Below are positions 1 through 6,213 of a DNA stretch of 7,968 nucleotides, one piece after another. Position 1 is the stretch's first letter. Each line of letters starts with the position of its first letter. Origin of the DNA: Clostridia bacterium (GTDB lineage Bacteria; Bacillota; DSM-16504; Desulfitibacterales; Desulfitibacteraceae); the NCBI GenBank assembly GCA_018333845.1, contig JAGXSK010000231.1, forward strand, positions 1-7,968, in the 5' to 3' direction. The notes under the pieces were generated by a model. It saw only the letters and a list, made by a program, of their open reading frames with translations. It was not told the DNA's origin and did no database searches. The translations under genes were made by a program, and so were the position numbers.

Positions 1-414
1 ATGCCAGAAACAGCAGAGGACAGAATTGTTATTGTTGATAAACTAATTAAAGACCTTACAAGCAATGGAGTGGCAGAAGATGACATTTATCTTGATCCTC
101 TAGTAAAACCTGTAAGTACAGGTGACAAGGCGGGTTTGGAAGTTCTTGAAACTGTTAGATACATCAGAGAAAATTATCCAAAAGTCCATGCAATTTGTGG
201 TTTAAGCAATATTTCCTATGGGTTGCCTAACAGAAAAATATTAAATCAAACTTTTATGATTCAAACAATAACCATGGGAATGGATGCTTACATTCTTAAT
301 CCACTTGATAAGAAGATGATGGGCTTCATATACTCATCCATGGCTTTATTAGGTCAAGACCCATTCTGTGGCAAATATCTAACTGCTCATAGGAGTGGTT
401 TGTACGAAGAATAA
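1..414 (+). CDS. Methyltetrahydrofolate:corrinoid methyltransferase, C-terminal part (5' end outside window)
   Basis: The 137 visible residues match the C-terminal half of the pterin-binding TIM-barrel methyltransferases (AcsE, MtgA, MtqA group), which move a methyl group between a corrinoid protein and tetrahydrofolate in the cytoplasm. Seen: the IYLDPLVKPVST segment (about residues 29-40), the strongly conserved ICGLSNISYGLPNRK (65-79) and MGMDAYILNPLDKKMM (92-107), all barrel-strand and active-site loops of this group. Family members are about 260-290 residues, so roughly half is missing; the ATG at base 1 is most likely an internal methionine rather than the start. The gene ends in TAA at 412-414, 29 nt before the activator gene, so the two are probably cotranscribed. 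With the corrinoid protein and activator nearby, an MtgA/MtqA role (methyl-corrinoid to methyl-THF, as in glycine betaine demethylation) fits better than an acetyl-CoA pathway AcsE role. That choice is inference, as no CO dehydrogenase/acetyl-CoA synthase genes are visible. Confidence 0.88.
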   Translation: MPETAEDRIVIVDKLIKDLTSNGVAEDDIYLDPLVKPVSTGDKAGLEVLETVRYIRENYPKVHAICGLSNISYGLPNRKILNQTFMIQTITMGMDAYILNPLDKKMMGFIYSSMALLGQDPFCGKYLTAHRSGLYEE

Positions 415-443
415 AATTTAAAATTAAGGTGGAGGGACTGACT

Positions 444-2261
444 TTGAAATCATTCCAGATTACTTTACTTCCTGAAAACAGGAAGATTCAAGTAGCAGAG
501 GAAAAAACCCTTCACTCAGCTTTATTAGATGCGGGAATGCATATAGAAGGTTCCTGTGGAGGAAAAGGCACCTGCGGCAAGTGCAAGGTTAAAGTCCTAG
601 ATGGAAAGAAGGCTTTAGCTAGAGAAGCAGGCAAGAAGCTTTCAAAGGAAGAAAGGGAGGCAGGCTGGAGATTAGCCTGCCTTATTCCTATTGAAGAGCA
701 TCTATCAATTTTATTGCCTCAAAAAGCTGAGGAAGGTGACAGGAAAACCAGCCTAAGCGGCAAGGACTACTATGACGTGGCCACCAGTTTTAAAAAGGTT
801 AATATGGCCATTGACAAGCCAAACCTTGAGGATCAAAGGTCAGATGTTAATAGAATCATGGCAGCTCTGGGCGAGGGTGATTTTGATGTTTCTTTGCAGA
901 TAGTAGAAAAAGCACCTTATATTATTCGCCAATCAAATTATAATGCTACAGTTGCAATTTATGGCAAAAAGATAATTGACATTGAACAAGGAGACACCTC
1001 AAAGGAAATATATGGCGTTGCCTTTGATATTGGCACCACAACTGTTGTTGGCTCCCTGATAAACCTTATTACTGGACAGGTAATGGCTGCCCATGCAGAA
1101 GCAAACGGGCAGAGAAACTTTGGGGCAGATGTTATAGCAAGGATAACCTATGTATCTGAGAATGAAAAGGGCTTAGAGGTCTTAAAAAGCAAGGTAATTG
1201 AAACATTAAACAGTATAATCAATAATCTAACGGTTAATGCCAGGATTAATAAAGAAAATATATATAGTGTTGCTACAGTTGGCAATACTGTTATGCAGCA
1301 TCTCCTTGTGGGTTCAGACCCAACTAATATTGCCATGTCTCCCTATATACCTGTTTTTCAGAACTCACTTAAGCTAAAAGCCCATTCATTGGGAATTAAT
1401 GTAAATAGAGAGGCTGTTTTGTATACTACTCCTAATGTAGCAGGTTATGTGGGAGCTGATACAGTAGGGGTTGTCCTGGCCACTTTTTTAGAAAAAAGTG
1501 AGGACATTTTGTTGGCTGTTGATATTGGTACAAATGGAGAAATAGTCCTGGGAAACAGGGAAAGGATATTAGCCTGCTCAGCAGCAGCCGGCCCAGCCTT
1601 CGAAGGTGCCCAGATCAAGCAAGGTATGAGGGCAGCTGATGGTGCCATAGAGAAGGTAGAGATTACAGATGACGTATATATTGGGGTTATAGGAGATGCA
1701 AAACCCATTGGTATCTGTGGTTCTGGCCTTGTGGACGCTGTTGCCGAGCTGGTAAATGCAGGTATAATTAATAAAGGAGGAAGGTTGCTTCCACCAGACG
1801 AAGTGGCCCATTTGCCAGCCGCTTTAAAAAATAGAATTGTAGAGGGTCAACATGGCTTTGATTTTGTCCTGTATAAAGCTGAGCATGCAATGGAAAATGT
1901 GGTTTTAACACAAAAGGATGTTAGAGAACTGCAGCTTGCCAAGGGTGCAATTTATGCAGGTATTAAGATTTTGACCAAGGAGTTAGGTATTGAATTTAAG
2001 GATATTAGCCGCGTATTGCTGGCCGGGGCCTTTGGTAATTATATACAGGTGAAAAGCGCTAAAACAATAAACCTGCTGCCCCATGAACTTGACGTTGAGC
2101 AAGTAGGAAATGCAGCTGGAATAGGCTCAAGGATGGTTCTGGCATCTGATAAAGAAAAAGAAAGGGCATATTATATTGCTGACAAAATCAGGTATATAGA
2201 ATTATCGAGCAGACCAGATTTTCAGGATGAATTTATGATGGCCATGGGTTTTGGACAGTAG
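444..2261 (+). CDS. RACo/RamQ-like ATP-dependent reductive activator of corrinoid proteins (2Fe-2S plus ASKHA domain, DUF4445 family)
   Basis: This 605-residue protein (from the TTG at 444) should reduce the inactive Co(II) corrinoid back to Co(I), coupled to ATP hydrolysis. Domains: an N-terminal plant-type 2Fe-2S ferredoxin domain (about 1-95) with ligands C38, C44 and C47 in SCGGKGTCGKC plus C79 in LACLIP; a linker (about 95-190); then an ASKHA-like ATPase domain with FDIGTTTVVGS (about 194-204), VDIGTNGEIVLG (359-370), GICGSGLVDA (423-432) and LAGAFGNYIQ (526-535). No radical SAM or transmembrane segment is seen. Start choice: AAGGTGGAGGG (427-436) is a strong ribosome binding site about 8 nt before TTG 444. 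The alternative GTG at 429 lies inside that site and has none of its own, giving 610 residues if used. It sits between the methyltransferase and the regulator and most likely serves the corrinoid protein at 3690. Length and domain order agree with RACo/RamQ/RamA-type activators, without the extra C-terminal ferredoxin domain of archaeal RamA. Confidence 0.88.
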   Translation: MKSFQITLLPENRKIQVAEEKTLHSALLDAGMHIEGSCGGKGTCGKCKVKVLDGKKALAREAGKKLSKEEREAGWRLACLIPIEEHLSILLPQKAEEGDRKTSLSGKDYYDVATSFKKVNMAIDKPNLEDQRSDVNRIMAALGEGDFDVSLQIVEKAPYIIRQSNYNATVAIYGKKIIDIEQGDTSKEIYGVAFDIGTTTVVGSLINLITGQVMAAHAEANGQRNFGADVIARITYVSENEKGLEVLKSKVIETLNSIINNLTVNARINKENIYSVATVGNTVMQHLLVGSDPTNIAMSPYIPVFQNSLKLKAHSLGINVNREAVLYTTPNVAGYVGADTVGVVLATFLEKSEDILLAVDIGTNGEIVLGNRERILACSAAAGPAFEGAQIKQGMRAADGAIEKVEITDDVYIGVIGDAKPIGICGSGLVDAVAELVNAGIINKGGRLLPPDEVAHLPAALKNRIVEGQHGFDFVLYKAEHAMENVVLTQKDVRELQLAKGAIYAGIKILTKELGIEFKDISRVLLAGAFGNYIQVKSAKTINLLPHELDVEQVGNAAGIGSRMVLASDKEKERAYYIADKIRYIELSSRPDFQDEFMMAMGFGQ

Positions 2262-2307
2262 AACCTGAAGTTTAAGGTTTTATTAAAAGAAGGAAAATTG
2301 CAAGAAA

Positions 2308-2390
2308 TATAGAATGCTATAGTGGATAAAATATAATTAGGCGGAAAGACATCGGTAGAAAGGGAGATATTGCCCATGCTGCATTCTATA
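2308..2390. repeat. 10-bp perfect inverted repeat flanking the pocR-type regulator promoter
   Basis: TATAGAATGC at 2308-2317 recurs as its exact reverse complement GCATTCTATA at 2381-2390. The centres are 73 bp apart, close to seven helical turns, and a TATAAT box lies between them. The downstream copy lies in the first codons of the regulator gene and overlaps a 10-bp palindrome, TTCTATAGAA (2384-2393). The upstream copy overlaps TATAG-N4-CTATA (2308-2321). Geometry fits a pair of operator half-sites for an autoregulating AraC-type protein, but chance is possible in such AT-rich DNA. Confidence 0.4.
2332..2337 (+). promoter_or_regulatory. Candidate -10 box of the AraC/PocR regulator gene
   Basis: A perfect TATAAT lies in the 114-nt gap between the activator and regulator genes. 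The -35 position is poor: the best hexamers at 16-18 bp spacing match TTGACA at about three of six positions, which would suit an activator-dependent promoter. A start near 2344 would give a leader of about 30 nt. The gap is otherwise gene-free. Readthrough from the upstream operon is equally possible, because no convincing terminator follows 2261. Confidence 0.35.
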
Positions 2391-3674
2391 GAATTAAGAA
2401 GCCTTATAGGAGATGAAATTCTCCAAAAAATATTAAGCTCTTTTAAAAAAGCTACAGGATTAAGGGCTGTAATAGTAAATGCCAGGGGTGAGGGACGTAT
2501 TGTTCCCACAGAATTTCCTGAAGATTGTAAATTGTGCCAGATTGTACGAGGATCGGCAAAAGGCCTTGAAAAATGTCAAAGATCCTATGAACGAGCAGGT
2601 AAAGAGGCAGCAAAATATGGTGGACCATATATATTTCGCTGCCACGCAGGCCTGGTAGGTTGGGCTGCACCATTAATGCTGGAGGATAAGTATTTAGGGG
2701 CAATAATTTGTGCCCAGGTGCTGATGTGGGAGCCTGAGGACTACTTTCTTGAAGAGATTAAAGAAATGTGCTCAGGGTTAGATGTGGACTTGGGCGAATT
2801 AACAGAGGCAACAAAATCTTTGGCAGTAGTTTCTCCCCAAATGGTTCAGGGAGCTGCAGACCTATTATTTGTTGTAGCAAATCATCTGATGAAAACAAGT
2901 CTTATCACACTTCAGCAGCGAAAGGAAATAAGTGAACAGCAGGCACGTCTTGGAGAAGAAATGTTTGCCAGGAAACAGCTTGAAGAAGCCTTTAAAAAGA
3001 TTGAGACTCGTTCAAATAGGGTTTATGCCCTTGAAAAGGAGCAGGAGCTTGTTACAAAGGTGCGAAATGGTGATTGGGATGGCACCTACAGGGTATTAAA
3101 TGAATTGCTGGCAGATATACTACAGAAGTACCCTGGTGATATCCAGGAGATAAAGACTAGAGCACTAGAATTGCTGGTAGTCATGTCAAGGGCAGCTGTA
3201 GAGGGTGGAGCTAATCTAAAAAATCTGCTTAGTCTCAATTCAAGATACATTGATGAAATGATGAGGCTGGATACCATTGAAGATCTCTGCTTGTGGCTTT
3301 TAAAAATCACTCAAAAGTTTGTAGATAGTGTAGATGATGGCGATGATATAAAGAATCTTCAGGTTATTCAGAAGGCAGCCGAATATATGAAAGCTAATTT
3401 CATTGAAAAACTCACTATAGATGACATTTCCCAGGCTGTGTATCTCAGTCCATGTTATCTAAGTAAGATTTTCAAGCAGGAGTTGGGATGTACAATCATG
3501 GAGTTCTTAACAAAAATCAGGATTGAAGAAGCTAAAAAACTGCTGAAGAATCCAAAGTACAACATAATGCAGGTTGCCAATGAAATTGGCTTTGAAGATC
3601 CCAGCTACTTTACCAAGGTGTTTAAGAGGAGTGAAGGAGTTACTCCCAGTCAATACAAGAGGAAAGCTTTATAA
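2376..3674 (+). CDS. PocR-domain AraC-family transcriptional regulator
   Basis: A cytoplasmic one-component regulator of 432 residues (from ATG 2376). Domains: an N-terminal PocR ligand-sensing domain (about 5-175) with cysteines C51, C54, C67 and C89 (CKLC, EKCQ, FRCHAG) and the typical PHxxxGWAAP-like GLVGWAAPL and YLGAIICAQVL segments; a charged, probably coiled-coil linker (about 178-228); an all-helical middle domain (about 228-320) typical of PocR-AraC proteins; and a C-terminal AraC double helix-turn-helix (about 328-430) with LSPCYLSKIFKQELG and the signature IGFEDPSYFTKVFKRSEGVTP cut here as IGFEDPSYFTKVFKR and GVTPSQYK. Start: the GAAAGGGAG site ends 9 nt before ATG 2376; a TTG at 2370 is in frame but only 3 nt from that site. 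Relatives such as PocR of propanediol utilisation activate neighbouring catabolic operons; the natural ligand here is unknown. Position inside the corrinoid module suggests control of that module in response to its methyl donor (inference). The corrinoid gene follows after 15 nt, so the two share a transcript. Confidence 0.9.
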   Translation: MLHSIELRSLIGDEILQKILSSFKKATGLRAVIVNARGEGRIVPTEFPEDCKLCQIVRGSAKGLEKCQRSYERAGKEAAKYGGPYIFRCHAGLVGWAAPLMLEDKYLGAIICAQVLMWEPEDYFLEEIKEMCSGLDVDLGELTEATKSLAVVSPQMVQGAADLLFVVANHLMKTSLITLQQRKEISEQQARLGEEMFARKQLEEAFKKIETRSNRVYALEKEQELVTKVRNGDWDGTYRVLNELLADILQKYPGDIQEIKTRALELLVVMSRAAVEGGANLKNLLSLNSRYIDEMMRLDTIEDLCLWLLKITQKFVDSVDDGDDIKNLQVIQKAAEYMKANFIEKLTIDDISQAVYLSPCYLSKIFKQELGCTIMEFLTKIRIEEAKKLLKNPKYNIMQVANEIGFEDPSYFTKVFKRSEGVTPSQYKRKAL

Positions 3675-3689
3675 GTAGGGGGTAGTGCT

Positions 3690-4346
3690 GTGACAAAAGA
3701 GTATGAATATATTCTTAATGCAGTTATGGAGGGAGATGCCAACAGGGTTAGAGCACTTGTGGAAGATTTGCTTCTGCGAGGGTATAGTCCCCTGGACATT
3801 CTGAACTCTGGTTTGCTAAAGGGTATGGATAGGATTAGCACATTATTTAAAAATGATGAGGTATATATTCCTGAGGTCTTAATATCATCCAGGGCCATGC
3901 ATGCAGGAATTCATGTTCTAAAACCATACCTTTCCAAGTCAGAGATGTCCATGTCTGGTAGAATATTAATTGGCACAGTGGCTGGTGACTTGCATGACAT
4001 AGGGAAAAATTTAGTAATTATGATGTTAAGGGGAAAAGGTTTTGAAGTTATTGACTTGGGTATAGATGTCTCCCCAGAAGAATTTGTTAACGGAGTTAAA
4101 AGCCATAAACCTGACATTCTTGCCCTATCCTCCTTGCTGACCACAACCATGCCTGTTATACCTGAGACAATTAAGCTCTTGAAAAAAGAAGGTCTTAGAG
4201 ATAGCATTAAGGTAATGGTTGGTGGTGGGCCCCTTACAAGGGATTATGCAGGAGCAGTAGGGGCTGATGCATATGGAGCCAGTGCGCAGCAGGCAGTAGA
4301 GGTGGCTGTTGAAATTATGAAAATAATTAAAAATAAATGTGGATGA
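3690..4346 (+). CDS. Corrinoid (B12-binding) methyl-carrier protein, MtaC/MtqC/MtgC type
   Basis: This 218-residue protein carries the cobalamin cofactor that accepts a methyl group from a substrate-specific methyltransferase and passes it to the THF methyltransferase. Domains: an N-terminal helical bundle (about 1-85, B12-binding 2 type) and a Rossmann-like B12-binding domain (about 90-215). The base-off/His-on motif DLHDIG is at 100-105 with H102 as the lower cobalt ligand, followed by GKNLVIMMLRGKGFEVIDLG. The later LSSLLTTTM (146-154) and VGGGPLT (177-183) segments cover the nucleotide tail, and GADAYG is at 191-196. Length is usual for stand-alone corrinoid proteins (210-220). The GTG start has the ribosome binding site TAGGGGG (3676-3682) about 7 nt upstream. 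Its gene ends at TGA 4344-4346, where the glycine riboswitch begins. The methylating partner (MttB or MtaB family) is not in the window, so the substrate cannot be read from this gene alone. Confidence 0.92.
   Translation: MTKEYEYILNAVMEGDANRVRALVEDLLLRGYSPLDILNSGLLKGMDRISTLFKNDEVYIPEVLISSRAMHAGIHVLKPYLSKSEMSMSGRILIGTVAGDLHDIGKNLVIMMLRGKGFEVIDLGIDVSPEEFVNGVKSHKPDILALSSLLTTTMPVIPETIKLLKKEGLRDSIKVMVGGGPLTRDYAGAVGADAYGASAQQAVEVAVEIMKIIKNKCG
4309..4337 (+). promoter_or_regulatory. Candidate promoter of the gcv operon, inside the end of the corrinoid gene
   Basis: TTGAAA (4309-4314), 17 bp, then AATAAA (4332-4337) match the -35 and -10 consensus at five and four of six positions. They would start transcription around 4344-4347, just at the first paired base of aptamer 1. 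There is no intergenic room for a promoter elsewhere upstream of the riboswitch. AT-rich coding sequence can mimic such boxes, so readthrough from the corrinoid gene remains an alternative. Confidence 0.35.
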
Positions 4347-4444
4347 TTTTTGGCGGGAGAGACCTGTTTCAGGCGCCGAAGAAGCAAGGCAGTTTTCATT
4401 GCAAGGGAACTGTTGAAACTTTCAGGCAAAAGAACCGTTAAAAG
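4347..4444 (+). promoter_or_regulatory. Glycine riboswitch, aptamer 1
   Basis: Matches the conserved core of the glycine (gcvT) riboswitch: GGGAGAGACC (4355-4364), GGCGCCGAAGAAGCAA (4372-4387) and CTTTCAGGCAAAAGAACC (4419-4436). Stems visible: CCTG 4363-4366 with CAGG 4370-4373; CAGTTTT 4390-4396 with GGAACTG 4406-4412; and P1 4347-4356 with 4435-4444, ten pairs including G-U pairs. The P1 helix begins directly after the TGA of the corrinoid gene. It senses glycine in the nascent mRNA and acts with aptamer 2. Confidence 0.93.
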
Positions 4445-4543
4445 GACACATCTCTGGAGAGTTTTCTAATTAAAGAAAACACCCAAGGGGAAACCGGCAT
4501 ATGTGTTATGTCGGATAATCTCTCAGGTTTCAGGACAGGGAAG
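4445..4543 (+). promoter_or_regulatory. Glycine riboswitch, aptamer 2
   Basis: Second aptamer of the tandem. Conserved blocks are CTCTGGAGAG (4452-4461), ACCCAAGGGGAAACC (4481-4495) and CTCTCAGGTTTCAGGACAG (4520-4538). Stems: P1 TCTCTG 4451-4456 with CAGGGA 4536-4541; a hairpin GTTTTC 4461-4466 with GAAAAC 4475-4480; and CCGGCAT 4494-4500 with ATGTCGG 4508-4514 (one G-U). The 3' strand of P1 runs into the terminator, so glycine-stabilised P1 should block termination and turn gcv expression on, as in Bacillus subtilis gcvT. Confidence 0.93.
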
Positions 4544-4577
4544 ACAGCTATTTTCTTAACGCTGTCTTTTTTCTTTT
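4538..4577 (+). terminator. Riboswitch-controlled intrinsic terminator
   Basis: AAGACAGC (4541-4548) pairs perfectly with GCTGTCTT (4561-4568) around a 12-nt loop. It can extend outward by G-U pairs of 4538-4540 with 4569-4571. A T tract (4567-4572, then TTTT 4574-4577) follows. Bases 4538-4541 are shared with P1 of aptamer 2, so the two helices compete at their bases. It would attenuate both riboswitch-initiated and upstream transcripts when glycine is low. Confidence 0.85.
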
Positions 4578-4578
4578 C

Positions 4579-4735
4579 AAAAATTTAAAAACATCATGAT
4601 TAAGAAAAACAGATCTAAAAAAGAGAGGTGGTGCCTAACAGTCAAAGCTGCCCATAAAACATAATTTTAATGAAAGGGGTGAGTATACAGGGAAAGTTAT
4701 TATTAAGCAAATAAAAAAAGGAGGCTGACAGCAAA
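4579..4735 (+). other. Leader between terminator and gcvT; no gene seen
   Basis: 157 nt without a supported gene. It holds an AT-rich stretch, the palindrome ATCATGAT (4593-4600), a ribosome-binding-site-like AGAGAGGTGG (4622-4631) not followed by a usable frame, and the real gcvT site AAGGAGG (4718-4724). A 14-codon frame from ATG 4670 has no ribosome binding site. No second terminator or T-box was recognised. Confidence 0.6.
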
Positions 4736-5830
4736 GTGGAATTAAAATTGACACCTTTATACGAGGCTCATATAAAGTTGGGAGCCAAGATGGTTGACTT
4801 TGGTGGCTGGCATATGCCAGTTGAGTATCAGGGTATTATTGAAGAGCACATGGCAGTAAGAACAAAAGCCGGCTTATTTGATGTAAGCCACATGGGTGAG
4901 ATATGGATAAGGGGGCAGGATGCCCTGGGCTTTGTTCAAAAAATGGTTACAAATGATGTTTCAAAACTTAACCAGGGTCAGATTCAATATGCCATTTTAT
5001 GTAATGAAAAGGGCGGAACTGTAGATGATTTGCTTGTTTATAAAATGGCCCAGGACCAATTCTTGCTTGTTGTAAATGCAGGCAATAAGGAAAAGGACTT
5101 TAAATGGATGATGCAGCATAAAGCAGGGATAGTGGAAATCACAGATAAATCAGATAACACTGCCCAGCTGGCCATACAGGGGCCCATGTCATTAGAGATA
5201 CTCCAGTCAATAACTGATATAAACTTGAGTAATATTAAATATTATTGCTGGGAGTATGGGGAAGTAAATGGCATTGAATGTCTGATCTCCCGTACTGGTT
5301 ATACAGGAGAAGACGGCTTTGAAATCTACTTTGAGCCAGAATATGCACTTGACCTGTGGGAAAAGATACTCATGGCGGGGGCTGGAAATATTGTCCCTGT
5401 TGGTCTTGGGGCAAGAGACACACTGCGTTTTGAAGCAGGCATGCCCTTGTATGGCCACGAGCTAGGTGAGGATATATCCCCGCTAGAGGCGAGGCTTGGT
5501 AAATTTGTAGTCCTTGACAAGGAGTATTTTATTGGAATAGAAGCCTTGAAAAAGCAAAAGGCGGAGGGAGTTTCTAGAAAACTTGTTGGCTTTGAAATGG
5601 TTGACAGGGGAATTGCAAGGTCAGATTATCCTGTATTCGTTAATGAGGAAGAGGTTGGTTTTGTAACAACAGGCTCTCCCGCTCCCTTTCTAAATAAGAA
5701 TTTAGGTAATGCCCTTGTAAAAGTAGAGTATGCTAATGTTGGTAGAGAACTACTAATTGATATTAGGGGTAAGAAGAAAAAGGCAGTTACTATTGCCACG
5801 CCATTTTATAAAAAAGGAGGAAATTTATAA
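4736..5830 (+). CDS. gcvT: Glycine cleavage system T protein (aminomethyltransferase)
   Basis: GcvT takes the aminomethyl group carried by lipoylated GcvH and transfers the C1 unit to tetrahydrofolate, giving 5,10-methylene-THF and ammonia. The 364 residues are the usual length. Seen: the N-terminal TPLYEAHIKLGAKMVDFGGW (6-25), FDVSHMGE (48-55), GGTVDDLLVYKM (93-104) containing the folate-contacting Asp (D97 or D98), SRTGYTGEDGFEIY (185-198), and ARDTLRFEAGMPLYGHEL (226-243), followed by the GcvT C-terminal barrel with GFVTTGSPAP (308-317). The GTG start has AAGGAGG (4718-4724) 11 nt upstream, and the protein begins MELKLTPLYE, as GcvT proteins normally do. It is the first gene of the operon and lies behind the glycine riboswitch. 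Its TAA overlaps the gcvH ATG by one base. The sarcosine- and dimethylglycine-oxidase folate domains are homologous, but the operon context makes GcvT certain. Confidence 0.97.
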   Translation: MELKLTPLYEAHIKLGAKMVDFGGWHMPVEYQGIIEEHMAVRTKAGLFDVSHMGEIWIRGQDALGFVQKMVTNDVSKLNQGQIQYAILCNEKGGTVDDLLVYKMAQDQFLLVVNAGNKEKDFKWMMQHKAGIVEITDKSDNTAQLAIQGPMSLEILQSITDINLSNIKYYCWEYGEVNGIECLISRTGYTGEDGFEIYFEPEYALDLWEKILMAGAGNIVPVGLGARDTLRFEAGMPLYGHELGEDISPLEARLGKFVVLDKEYFIGIEALKKQKAEGVSRKLVGFEMVDRGIARSDYPVFVNEEEVGFVTTGSPAPFLNKNLGNALVKVEYANVGRELLIDIRGKKKKAVTIATPFYKKGGNL

Positions 5831-6213
5831 TGTATCCAGTTGATTTAAAGTATTCAAAAGATCATGAGTGGATTAGAGTGGACGGAAAGGAAGTTACTAT
5901 AGGGATTACATTTCATGCCCAGGAAGCAATGGGGGATGTAGTGTTTGTTGAGCTGCCAGAGGTTGGTGACAGTTTTGAAAGTGGAGAATCCTTTGCAAAT
6001 ATAGAATCAGTGAAAGCAGTATCTGATTGCTATGCACCCTTTGGGGGAACAGTGACTGCTGTTAATGAAGCCCTGGAGGATTCTCCAGAGCTAATTAACA
6101 CTGACCCCTATGGAGATGGTTGGATAATAAAAATGGAGACAGGGGATTTATCTGTACTGGACGGTTTGATGTCAGCCCAGGAATATCAAGAATTTCTCAA
6201 GGAGGAGGAGTAA
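5830..6213 (+). CDS. gcvH: Glycine cleavage system H protein (lipoyl carrier)
   Basis: A 127-residue lipoyl carrier that shuttles the aminomethyl intermediate from the GcvPA/GcvPB decarboxylase to GcvT and then to lipoamide dehydrogenase for reoxidation. Seen: N-terminal YSKDHEWIRV (8-17), GDVVFVELPEVGD (35-47), the lipoylation site NIESVKAVSD (57-66) with K62 as the attachment lysine, and INTDPYGDGWIIKM (89-102). It has the normal GcvH length and lacks the features of short LipL-type relatives. The residue after SD is Cys (C67) where Leu or Ile is more common; this may be of no consequence. The start is set by AAGGAGG (5814-5820), 9 nt upstream, and the TAATG overlap with gcvT, which implies translational coupling. 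The TAA likewise overlaps the gcvPA start. Confidence 0.97.
   Translation: MYPVDLKYSKDHEWIRVDGKEVTIGITFHAQEAMGDVVFVELPEVGDSFESGESFANIESVKAVSDCYAPFGGTVTAVNEALEDSPELINTDPYGDGWIIKMETGDLSVLDGLMSAQEYQEFLKEEE

Noticed and set aside
1..3. ATG at base 1 as the true start of the first gene
   Set aside because: The family needs about 130-150 further N-terminal residues, and the Met sits inside a conserved region, so the gene is cut by the window edge.
1445..1811. Minus-strand open frames opposite the activator gene, and similar ones opposite regulator, corrinoid and gcv genes
   Set aside because: They lie wholly opposite well-supported genes, lack ribosome binding sites and give no family-like protein.
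2259..2282. Possible terminator after the activator gene (TAGAACCT with AGGTTTTA, 8-nt loop)
   Set aside because: The stem is AT-rich with a G-U pair and is not followed by a T tract, so readthrough into the regulator is likely.
4628..4657. Tiny GTG-started frame after AGAGAGGTGG
   Set aside because: The start codons lie within the purine tract itself and the frame is under ten codons.
4670..4714. 14-codon frame ATG 4670 to TAA 4712-4714 ahead of gcvT
   Set aside because: No ribosome binding site, no recognisable peptide and no attenuation-type codon run.
6120..6212. Upstream extension of the gcvPA frame to ATG 6120
   Set aside because: It would overlap gcvH by 94 nt, lacks a ribosome binding site and adds residues not found in GcvPA; ATG 6213 has a strong site and a TAATG junction.
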